Source: Fusarium oxysporum f. sp. lycopersici 4287
Lineage: Eukaryota > Ascomycota > Sordariomycetes > Hypocreales > Nectriaceae
NCBI RefSeq assembly: GCF_000149955.1
Contig: NC_030999.1
Location: forward strand, 1,408,310 to 1,472,309
Reading direction: 5' to 3'
DNA: 64,000 nucleotides
Part shown: one piece after another, positions 52,577 to 61,274 of the stretch
Layout of the letters: every line of letters begins with the position of its first letter
Numbering within the stretch: position 1 is the stretch's first letter
Translations under genes and position numbers: made by a program
The notes under the pieces: generated by a model
The model's database searches: none
Told to the model about the DNA's origin: nothing
What the model saw: only the letters and a program-made list of their open reading frames with translations

Positions 52577-55087
52577 ATGATGGATGGATCATTGAGTGTA
52601 GGAGAGTTGACAAGACTCCTACGAGAAGCCGAGCAGCGCGCGAAGGAGGAGCGACAGCGGGCCGAGGAAGCAGAGAGAGAACGACAGGAGGAGCGGCAAC
52701 GCGCTGAGGAAGCGGAGAGAGAACGACAGGAGGAGCGGCAACGCGCCGAGAGAGAACAGCAACGCGCCGAGAGGGAACAGCAACGCGCTGAGGAAGCGGA
52801 GAGAGAACGACAGGAGGAGCGGCAACGCGCCGAGAGAGAACAGCAACGCGCCGAAGCGTCGGAGGAACAGACACGACTCACGACACTTGACGAATACATT
52901 GCAGCCTGCCATACCTTCGTTTTCTGTCGCTTCGCCATCGAAACAGATCCAAACCTGGCTTCAAGGGGCTCCATCACCAATCCGCGTGACAAGTGGTGTC
53001 CTAAAAACCTCAGGCCGTGGCCCGGCTTCCTTGATCAACAGAAGCTCACCTTCGGTACCCTCTACGGTTCATTTCCTACCGAAAGCCGCGTTTTCGAGAA
53101 CCGAAACTTCCTGGCCGGCTTGGGGAACAGGATCTCTCAACGACCGATAGCAGACGAGAAGACGCTCGAATATTTCCTACATAATAGCGTGGAGGATCCG
53201 GTCAGAGCCATCATACAACAGCTCAAACAGGTGGAAGAGGTCAGCAGGGCCTTTCAGATCGGAGATGGTGTCGTCTTTGAGAACCATCCCCATGCCCTCA
53301 GCGATGTCGCCGAAGAAGTCGTTGAGCGGGAGACCCCGTCGACACCACCACCGCAGACGCCGGACCACCGAAGAGATCTCAACCAGCTGCGGCCGGATCA
53401 AATCTGCGTCTATCGATCCGACAACACCGAGACTTCCCGGCGCACCATGGTTTACGTTTCCGAGTATAAGCCGCCCCACAAGTTGACCGCTCCGCATCTT
53501 CGTCTCGGTCTCCGCGCCATGGACATCCACAGGGAAGTCGTGAACCGAAGGACGATTCCAACTTCTGTAGACCCTGACGCGCGTTTCCAGTACCACGCGG
53601 AGAAGCTGACGGCGTCTGCCATCACGCAGACATATCATTACATGATCGAAAGTGGCCTTGAATATGGTCTTCTTACTACCGGCGAGGCCATCGTGTTTCT
53701 CAGAGTTGAGTGGGACGAACCTGAGACGCTGTACTATCACCTAGCAGAGCCTGGTCCGGAGGTGTCGGCACATCCGAACAACATCCATATATGCACGGCT
53801 GTCGGTCAATATCTGGCGTTCACCCTCATGGCTCTCGGTTCGCCTGGGGAACGACGGGGGAATAGGCAGGAGGAACGTCTAAAAGCTATGAAGAACTTGA
53901 AGACGTGGGCTGAGGACTTCGAGTCGACATTGCGTTCTATCCCAGAAAATGAACGATCGGCGTCATCAGACTACTCACCTGGCCATGAACCTACCACCTA
54001 CAAGGATGTCGATCGGTCGCCGGCCTTGCCCCGCAAAAGGACACGTCGAACTGCTGCGTGCCAGACTGGCGAGGGGTCGTTGAGGAAGGACGACAGGCAG
54101 GAACCATCTGATGACGAGTCGGCGCCCAGGCCACCGGACACGCCTACGCCAAGCGGACGAAACACAAGACAAGGGACTAGGCGGAGCCAGCGACTGGCGT
54201 TACTGGCGTTACGGCCGCGCGGAGGAGGCGGCGAGCAGGGTCGGCAGTACTGTACGCAGAAATGTCTTCTCGGGATGGTCAAGGGTGGCTTTCTCGACCC
54301 AAAGTGCCCGAACGTGGCACTTCACTGCAAGAGCTGTGCTCCCGCCCGCGCACGTCATCCTGTCGATCACAACGAGTGGCTTCGCCTGCTCTGGATCCAG
54401 CTGAAACAGTCGCTCGACGACGGGATCAGGCCATTGGGGGAGGGTGGTGCGCGGGGTGTGCTTTTCCAAGTGACCCTACTTGCGCATGGCTACACCTTTG
54501 TCAGCAAGGGCACGGTGCGGGCTTTCATCAAAGATCTCGAGCACGAGGCTGCTGTCTACGAGCGTCTCAAGCCGATCCAAGGCGTCAACGTGCCTGTTTT
54601 CCTGGGTGCCATTGACCTCCGATCGATGAACAAGACTTACTACTATGACCACCGGGTCTACGTGGTGCACATGACATTTTTGTCCTGGGGAGGCTGCAGC
54701 ATCGACAGAGCACAGAGAATTGGCGACATGGACAGGCCGCTCGAAGACGAGGCCATTCGGTCCTTGAGAGCCATGCATCGAGAGGGCGTGGTCCACAAGG
54801 ATGTGCGACTTGCAAACATGTTATTCAGCCCTGAGACCAACGGGGTTATGGTGATCGACTTTGAACGGGCTTTGCTACTCAAGCCGCCTCGGCGTCCGTT
54901 GGCGCAGCTGGTGCCGAACAAGCGAGCGTGGAAGTCGGAGACGATGGATGCCAACAAGGTAACTGGTGATTCAGGCAAGCAAGGTCGGCCAAGTCAAAAC
55001 TTTTCAGAGGATATTTGGTTGGCAAAAACGGCGTTCTTGGAGTGGAATGTTGACCGATGGGCACGCGTCGCGAGAGCGCCTTGCTAG
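52577..55087 (+). CDS. Multidomain protein: coiled coil, PD-(D/E)XK-like nuclease region, Cys motif, kinase-like domain
   Basis: ATG 52577 gives 836 residues without introns. Residues about 15-100 form a Glu/Arg/Gln coiled coil encoded by tandem repeats. Residues about 270-400 include MVYVSEYKPPHKLT, whose E-x-K plus the upstream Asp in RPDQICVYRSD resembles the PD-(D/E)XK nuclease core. A linker rich in Arg/Pro follows, then YCTQKCLLGMVKGGFLDPKC, a motif common in fungal kinase-like proteins. The kinase-like domain (about 600-790) has a Gly-rich stretch LGEGGARG, a helix-C-like EHEAAVYERL, the catalytic loop GVVHKDVRLANMLF (Asp 742) and VIDFERA in place of DFG (Asp 761). Related REase-kinase architectures occur among Crinkler-like effectors and fungal conflict proteins. 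Function is not established here. Confidence 0.75.
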   Translation: MMDGSLSVGELTRLLREAEQRAKEERQRAEEAERERQEERQRAEEAERERQEERQRAEREQQRAEREQQRAEEAERERQEERQRAEREQQRAEASEEQTRLTTLDEYIAACHTFVFCRFAIETDPNLASRGSITNPRDKWCPKNLRPWPGFLDQQKLTFGTLYGSFPTESRVFENRNFLAGLGNRISQRPIADEKTLEYFLHNSVEDPVRAIIQQLKQVEEVSRAFQIGDGVVFENHPHALSDVAEEVVERETPSTPPPQTPDHRRDLNQLRPDQICVYRSDNTETSRRTMVYVSEYKPPHKLTAPHLRLGLRAMDIHREVVNRRTIPTSVDPDARFQYHAEKLTASAITQTYHYMIESGLEYGLLTTGEAIVFLRVEWDEPETLYYHLAEPGPEVSAHPNNIHICTAVGQYLAFTLMALGSPGERRGNRQEERLKAMKNLKTWAEDFESTLRSIPENERSASSDYSPGHEPTTYKDVDRSPALPRKRTRRTAACQTGEGSLRKDDRQEPSDDESAPRPPDTPTPSGRNTRQGTRRSQRLALLALRPRGGGGEQGRQYCTQKCLLGMVKGGFLDPKCPNVALHCKSCAPARARHPVDHNEWLRLLWIQLKQSLDDGIRPLGEGGARGVLFQVTLLAHGYTFVSKGTVRAFIKDLEHEAAVYERLKPIQGVNVPVFLGAIDLRSMNKTYYYDHRVYVVHMTFLSWGGCSIDRAQRIGDMDRPLEDEAIRSLRAMHREGVVHKDVRLANMLFSPETNGVMVIDFERALLLKPPRRPLAQLVPNKRAWKSETMDANKVTGDSGKQGRPSQNFSEDIWLAKTAFLEWNVDRWARVARAPC
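52664..52852 (+). repeat. In-frame tandem repeat encoding the coiled coil
   Basis: Two units alternate: A of 42 bases (14 residues, EEAERERQEERQRA) and B of 21 bases (EREQQRA), in the order A A B B A B, with only a few silent differences. All are multiples of 21 bases (one heptad), so length changes keep the frame. Confidence 0.92.
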
Positions 55088-55175
55088 CAAATCTACAGTC
55101 AATCACCCTACACTTCTATTTATAAATCGTCCTGTACTCCAAATTGTCGGTTGACCTGTCCACTCTTACGTGAAC

Positions 55176-56463
55176 AACTCTCTCCTGTAAAAAATTATCC
55201 TTGGCACCCGCTATTAGCGTTCTGCTAGGGCATAAAACTTTTACAGGCCAAAATGGCAACAAAAGCAGCTGCGGGACTAGCGGGACCCTAACAGCTTCTG
55301 GAAGAAAGGGATTCAGAGAGTTGACCTTTCTTCGTGATAAGTGTTTTCAACGGCACTGAGCTTCGCGAGCTCTTGACATCGCCTCCGGGCACCATTTCAT
55401 TTGTCTTATCTACGACTTCTTCTCACCTCGACATTCCGGCCTATGTGTCCCTCGACTTCCCGTAACACCGACTTCTGCAGCTTTGGCTGCCCAGACAACA
55501 TTCGCAGCATCTTGCTGCTTGACATTGAGGGTCACCACACCCTCACTCTCACCCTCACCTTCGCCTGCAGTTTAACGCTGCCTCGACCGACTACAGCAGC
55601 TTTAGCTGCCCGAACAACACAAACAGCCTTCGGCTGCTCGACTTTCTGGGCCCTCTGGTGCCCTCGAGGCGCCTGCCCTCGACCTTGACGCCCGGGCCCC
55701 ACATGGTTCGTTGCCCTTTTTGCAGCTCGGAAGCTGCTTGACCGATCTCCGCAGTCGCGTATTGCCCAGAGACCCTCTTCTTCTTTGCAGCCCCGGCTGC
55801 TGCCTGGAACACAACCGGGCTTCGACAATTTGCCTCACTGGCTGAGACTACTAGACAAAACCGCTGGGTCGAAACGGTACAGAGCTTACCTGGAGACCGT
55901 GGAACGAGGCGACTGCCTTGTCTACGGAGCAGCGTTCTAGCCGCCTTGGGTTTTTCCCTGCGAGGGGTTTCCCCAAGGATGTACGGTCCTAGGTTGCAGC
56001 TACTGGCGATCTTAGGGGATCATGGACTTCCTGCCTCAGGGTATGGAAAGCTACTTGATCTATCTGTGCAAGAGAATTCTAGGCTGGAGAGGAATAGTTC
56101 CCGCTGACGGGATGTCCTCTTGAAAGTAATGCGCCTTTGTGCCGATGATATGCTGGATGAACTAGATGGAATAGCGGTTGCATGCAACTTTGCCAGGACC
56201 ACCTGCTTCGACGTCCAATGGGACGTGCCTCACCGACAACTACTGTAGGGCTAGCTACGGGTAGAGAGGTGCCTTTTGGGGGGATGAGTAGAGAAAATGC
56301 TCGAGCATGTATACGGCTCCGACGCAAAAGGCCTTGCAGATGACCTGAGCGAGGATCAGTACGGCAGCGATTTTAGATAGGTTAGCCCAGCACGTCCTGT
56401 GCTCCAGTAGGAGACTTTTCGGGGCCTACGGCCCCCCGGACGAAAAATACACATACATACATA
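55176..56463 (+). mobile_element. SINE-like family, long variant (1.29 kb)
   Basis: Shares the start AACTCTCTCCTGTAAAA and the 3' end (GCACGTCCTGTGCTCCAGTA, GACGAAAAATAC plus an ATAC tail) with copies A and B, but the internal sequence is longer and different, with CTGCAGCTTTGGCTGCC-type repeats at 55470-55630. No target duplication was found. The tail runs to within 18 bases of the transposase ATG at 56481. Confidence 0.65.
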
Positions 56464-56480
56464 ATTCTCAACCACTAGGC

Positions 56481-58136
56481 ATGTCAGAGCCTAATAACGA
56501 CGGTAGAATCCTTCTTGCACTGAAAGCCCTTCAAAATAACCCAAAATTAAGTGCCCGGCGCGCCGCAGAAATGTATCACGTTCATTCCCGTACTTTACAA
56601 CGCCGCCGACGCGGCGTTCAATCACGACGCGATATTGTCACGAACTCTCGGAAACTCTCTGATCTAGAAGAAGAGACCTTAGTTCAGTTTATTCTCAAGC
56701 TAGATTCGCAAGGGTTTCCCCCACGAGTGTCTTTTGTTGAAGCAATGGCCAATTGTCTCCTCGCTGACCGCAATGCATCACCCGTCGGCACGCGCTGGGC
56801 TAATAATTTCATCAAGCGACAATCAGAGCTCAAGACGCGTTTCTTTCGGAGATATGACTACCAGAGAGCTAAATGTGAAGATCCAACTATTATTCGCAAT
56901 TGGTTTAGGCTTGTAGAGAACACAATTGCGAAATATGGTATCCAATTACATGATATTTGGAATTTTGATGAGACTGGCTTTATGATGGGTATGATTTCAA
57001 GCGGAATGGTCGTCACAGGTTCAGAAAAGCTTGGAAGACCAAAATCAGTGCAGCCTGGAAACCGTGAATGGATTACCGTCATTCAGGCGATTAATGCGGA
57101 AGGCCAGGCGATTGAACCGTTTATCATTGGCGCGGGCCAAAATCACCTTGCCAACTGGCACGAAGAACCTACCCTTCCGCGCGATTGGGTTATTGCAATG
57201 AGCCAAAATGGCTGTACAAATAACGAACTGGGCCTTGAGTGGCTAAGACACTTTGATGGACGCACAGCTGATCGATCAGTTGGTTCCTATCGTCTTCTGA
57301 TCCTTGATGGCCACGAAAGTCATCACTCTGTCGAATTTGAGAGATATTGTGAGGCAAACAAGATTGTTACGCTCTGTATGCCGGCTCATGCGTCTCACCT
57401 GCTCCAGCCTCTCGATGTTGGGTGCTTTGGGCCGCTCAAAAAGGCATATGGTCGAGAAATTGAGGATCTGATCAAAAGGTCTGTACATCACATTTCGAAG
57501 ACCGAGTTCTTTCCTGCCTTTGTCGCCGCCTTTCAAGCTACTATGACCGAAAAGAATACCAGAGGGGCTTTTAGAGGAGCTGGGCTTGTTCCTTTTGACC
57601 CCGAAAGTGTGATCTCAAAGCCTGATGTGCAGCTACGGACTCCAACGCCTCCCGTGGAGGAGGCCAGCCAGACTCAGCCTTGGATTTCAAAGACACCAAA
57701 GACAGTTCTCGAGGCCGAATCTCAGCCTGAATACCTCAAAAGGCGAATCAGAAGGCACCAAAGTAGCCCCCCAGAGTCAATACTAGGAGCTCTGAAGTCA
57801 CTTGCAAAGGGAACAAACGCAATAATGCATGAAAATGCCTTATTGAGGGCTGAGCTCGGAGAAGTTCGAGATGCAAATGAGATACTAAGCCGGCGCCGAA
57901 GGGCAAAAAGAACCCGTCTACAGAAAGGAGGAGTGATGGCTGTAGGGGAAGCAAGAGATTTAATTGATCAGATGGATGTTGATATGCAGGTAGTGGTCGA
58001 ATCTTCGAGGAATGGTGGTCAAGGAAGGTCGGCGCGACCGGGGGTTCGGCGCTGTAGTGTATGCGGCAAGACGGGACATAATGCAAGAACATGTCAGGAA
58101 GATATTGAGGTATCTGGAGAAGATAATAGTGAGTAA
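56481..58136 (+). CDS. Pogo-type transposase (element 4), 551 residues, intact
   Basis: Intronless. The N-terminal helix-turn-helix/CENP-B part is LSARRAAEMYHVHSRTLQRR and GTRWANNFIKRQ. The DDE domain is complete: NFDETGFMMGM, LLILDGHESHHS and LLQPLDVGCFGPLKKAY. The C-terminal part has a coiled segment and a zinc knuckle CSVCGKTGHNARTC, seen in some fungal Fot-like transposases. No stop or frameshift. I found no inverted repeats or TA-flanked ends: the 5' side is the tail of the SINE-like element and the 3' side (58137-58385) is plain AT-rich sequence. It is either an end-truncated transposon or a stranded gene. Confidence 0.9.
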   Translation: MSEPNNDGRILLALKALQNNPKLSARRAAEMYHVHSRTLQRRRRGVQSRRDIVTNSRKLSDLEEETLVQFILKLDSQGFPPRVSFVEAMANCLLADRNASPVGTRWANNFIKRQSELKTRFFRRYDYQRAKCEDPTIIRNWFRLVENTIAKYGIQLHDIWNFDETGFMMGMISSGMVVTGSEKLGRPKSVQPGNREWITVIQAINAEGQAIEPFIIGAGQNHLANWHEEPTLPRDWVIAMSQNGCTNNELGLEWLRHFDGRTADRSVGSYRLLILDGHESHHSVEFERYCEANKIVTLCMPAHASHLLQPLDVGCFGPLKKAYGREIEDLIKRSVHHISKTEFFPAFVAAFQATMTEKNTRGAFRGAGLVPFDPESVISKPDVQLRTPTPPVEEASQTQPWISKTPKTVLEAESQPEYLKRRIRRHQSSPPESILGALKSLAKGTNAIMHENALLRAELGEVRDANEILSRRRRAKRTRLQKGGVMAVGEARDLIDQMDVDMQVVVESSRNGGQGRSARPGVRRCSVCGKTGHNARTCQEDIEVSGEDNSE

Positions 58137-58385
58137 TTTTAATCGATTAGATAGTTTGTGGTGTTTTGACGGTAGTGTTTAGTTTAAAGTTTAAGACTTT
58201 TGCGACACTCGCTTATCATGCACGTTAATGAAAGTAAAAGGGGCCTAATAGACAAAGAAAGTAAATAGATTGAGCTAGCCTGCAAAGCGGCAGCTATAAA
58301 TAACTGGAATCCAACAGATAGTCGAAACCATTAGGCTTTTTATATCGGCTTTTAAACGATACTGTAGCTTCACCTCCATCTCCAA

Positions 58386-59084
58386 TCATGTACACCTTGA
58401 CTGCGACGCAACGCCGTTTGAATAAGCAATTAGGTTGTTTTTGAGAACATCTGAGAGACAGTTGACGTTCCTGAAGTTGCAGTTTTCACATCGGACATGG
58501 TCAACATAGGCCACACCATTGACGCCCTGTAGAAGACGGTGGTTGGTGTAAATCTGCGTGTCGGAGTTGGAGCATGCGTGTCCGTGCGGGAACCAGCCAT
58601 TGTAGCCGTCGTTGAATACAGAGTTGAGTGAAAGATTGGCCGGATCATTGCTTCTCATAGATGTAGGATTAGACGCCCCGTTACTGCCCGTTATCGTGAT
58701 ACCTCTCGAGTAGATAACCCCGTTGTCGTCACGCCAGCAGTAATCGATCATGCAGCTTCCTCTTGCTGGCGTAGGAAAACTAAAGCAGGAGCCTCGTGGT
58801 GCTAGGGAACGTGCCTTGACGCCCTTCTCGTTGTTTAGAAGCATCTCGACATCAGCTTCAACGATGGGAACTTCCACGGCGTCTTTGCCCTCTCCAAATG
58901 TGACCCTCTTATGAATGTAACCTGGAGGATAGATTTGGGCTTTTTTCAAAGCTTGAACCTCGGAGGGCGATAGGCGACGATCCGGGAGATGCGCATCGTC
59001 GGGCAGAGAATCCCCAGCCGGGTTTGCAGCTACCGAGATGGCCCAGGTCGTAAATAGTGAGACCCACGCGATTTTGAAGAGCAT
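58386..59084 (-). CDS. Secreted cysteine-rich protein, candidate effector
   Basis: ATG 59084 is preferred over the upstream in-frame Met at 59204, because it begins a clean signal peptide (MLFKIAWVSLFTTWAISVA, cleavage near ANPAG) and follows the TATA box at a normal distance. 232 residues, intronless. A pro-region (residues about 20-95) with RRLSPSEVQ and a KR-type site precedes a mature part with eight Cys, including RGSCFSF, RGSCMIDYCW, HACSNSD, VRCENCNFRNVNC and SRC at the C-terminus. Eight Cys could form four disulphides. No known domain recognised. A mimp ends about 210 bp upstream, the arrangement known from F. oxysporum effector genes. Confidence 0.85.
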   Translation of the reverse strand: MLFKIAWVSLFTTWAISVAANPAGDSLPDDAHLPDRRLSPSEVQALKKAQIYPPGYIHKRVTFGEGKDAVEVPIVEADVEMLLNNEKGVKARSLAPRGSCFSFPTPARGSCMIDYCWRDDNGVIYSRGITITGSNGASNPTSMRSNDPANLSLNSVFNDGYNGWFPHGHACSNSDTQIYTNHRLLQGVNGVAYVDHVRCENCNFRNVNCLSDVLKNNLIAYSNGVASQSRCT

Positions 59085-59210
59085 ATTTTCTTTTATGGAT
59101 ATAGTGCTGTTGTAGTGTGAAGACAATTGTAGATATTGAGAGAAGAAAGCGGATAGAGATGAGATGAAAAGATATAAGACAGACAGGCAGTTAAGGGGTT
59201 TCAAGTGCAG

Positions 59211-59217
59211 ATTTATA
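59211..59217 (-). promoter_or_regulatory. TATA box of the secreted-protein gene
   Basis: TATAAAT on the minus strand, about 127 bases before ATG 59084 and 79 bases from the near end of the mimp. Confidence 0.55.
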
Positions 59218-59295
59218 ACTTACAATTCCAGACATGCGCTTGGGATGCTAGGCATCTTCGCGTGGCTTTCCTGAGCTAGTGACTCTTTTCGGATA

Positions 59296-59517
59296 CAGTG
59301 GGATGCAATAAGTTTGAATACCTTTTGAAGTACTGGTACCCCCTGTCTAGCCTATTTGGAGTTGAGTCTGCTTCTAATCTAAGGAAGAAGCTCGATCTAG
59401 CCAATCACTCTATTCTTATAAGTCGTGCAAAAACTGATATGCAAGTGGAAGCTGACTCAAAGAGGCTAGCGGCAAAAGAAGATACACGCCCAGTATTCAA
59501 ACTTATGCATCCCACTG
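59296..59517. mobile_element. mimp in the promoter of the secreted protein
   Basis: 222 bp. Left end CAGTGGGATGCAATAA matches the consensus exactly; right end ACTTATGCATCCCACTG lacks one T. TA at 59294-59295 and 59518-59519. Internal sequence is shared with 10849-11069 and 38349-38497. Confidence 0.92.
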
Positions 59518-59519
59518 TA

Positions 59520-61274
59520 TAACAGGACCACGTTCTCACTACTATCAAATCCCCTCCATCAGTTATCTTGTAGCGTTTTCTTTGGCTGTATTACAGTAGT
59601 TGGCGCGCTTGTAGGATCAGACCATCGATTGTTTGCCCTAAACACAAGCATCTAAGTTATCACGCGAGAATAAGGTGTCGACCAGATCACCGAAAACACG
59701 GGTATCGGTTTGATTAGGAAGGTTTAACCTTGTTTCTTCCTAGTTCTGTAACTACCGACAAAGCCAAAGTGTTCATTTATATCTCACAGCGGGGGAAGAC
59801 TGTATGTCTACCCTCTACGCCGGCTGTGAACAAGGCTCATGCATACACACCTATACCTGCCTATGCGGTATGCACAGACACAACCCCTGCTCCTCTCGGA
59901 GGGCTTTCCAGTCGAGCATTGGAGGCACTTCAGACGATACTTGCGATGACGAGATGAAATCCCACTGACATAATCCCCTGAAAGCAGTCCGAATATCAGA
60001 GATTGTAGGCGTGGTCGTGACACCATACGTACGTACTGTAACACCAATTTTGTGTAAGAGTGCGCAAGGCAATGACTACTATTTCCTTTTGCATTATGGT
60101 CCTACCCAACCGTGCTGTAAATACGTTCACCCACCCTAGTATATCATGTCTAGCAGCAAGTGAGGTCCAAAGTTTTTGTCGAAGTATAAAGAGCTTACAC
60201 TGAGTGTAATGTCGACAGCCAAGGACGCATGATGCACGAGCGAAGAGACCTTGTACGGATGCCCTGGAGGAATTTGAGGAATTAAAGTCTCATTAGTGGG
60301 GTCTCAGGCAGGTTAGCTACGTGCCGGCCGGGAGTTCACTCGGCTTTCACTAAAAGTAACGCCCCTAAAGGGACGCAACTGTTGCTCTCTTTCCTCTTTT
60401 TTCCCCTTGGCTTCGACAGACCAATCTAAGGCACCCTACTGTTACAACATAAAGGCTTGCTATTTAGAATTCCTTCTATTGCTATTTGAAACCTTTAAAC
60501 CCCATAATTAGCACTTGCTTTGCATCCTTTCTTCCTCCTCAAGGGACCTGTCCGTCGTCGCTTAGAACGCGACCTTTTAGGTAGCGAACGGCCCCACTAT
60601 TAACAGCGGGATCCGGCTCTTACTTTGTGCTCCATTGTTTAAGGTTTGTCGGTGTTAGAACCCGGGTTGATTTGCCTGACCACCCTCTCGGAACTTCTAT
60701 TAATGCAACTTTGACCGAGATTTACGCCCGACGGATGCTCCGCCGCTTGATGTTCGTAAGCCTTGTCTCACCCGCTATGCTTGTTGCCCACAAACGAAAC
60801 TTTATGCTAATCCCGTTTAAGTTCAAGCGGTTGTACCCACGCTTCAGCGCGTAGGATAGTCTTTAGTATATCCGGCATTAAAAGTCATCCACCTGACAAA
60901 GCTCGGTTTCCTTAATTTGTCCCAGTACTCAGGCTGCAGCATTATGTACGGTCCTTATGGTCATATATTCCGCCCAATTTCTACTTTGGTAGAAGTACCG
61001 ATACAAGTACATTGCAAGCCTATGGTCTCGGCCTGGGTTCCGAATCGCCGTATTTAATCGCACAGATAGAGTTTGTGTTCAATAGAGGATAACCAACCAT
61101 CGCATACAACTGCCTATCTGAGAATAGCACATCAAGCATTTGACTACTGTGATACTCCGCCATACATGCACCCCCACCCCCCTCGCCCCCGTATAAAGTA
61201 CGCTAACACCTTACCTCGTTGTGGTTTTGATCCTGTACAATTTATTCCAAATCTGACTCCCCATTATCTCAATT
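59520..61274. other. Gene-free region upstream of the monooxygenase
   Basis: Short frames at 59730-59957 and 60627-60854 have no domain. A degenerate mimp-like end (GCACCCTACTG near 60432) is not convincing. Confidence 0.45.
61192..61198 (+). promoter_or_regulatory. TATA box of the monooxygenase gene
   Basis: TATAAAG after a C-rich tract, 77 bases before ATG 61275. Confidence 0.55.

Noticed and set aside
52483..52992. Antisense Ser/Cys/Arg repeat protein
   Set aside because: Reverse reading of the coiled-coil tandem repeat; no support.
60427..60445. Possible mimp end (GCACCCTACTG) upstream of the monooxygenase
   Set aside because: Two or more mismatches to the consensus and no partner end; counting it would inflate the mimp pattern.
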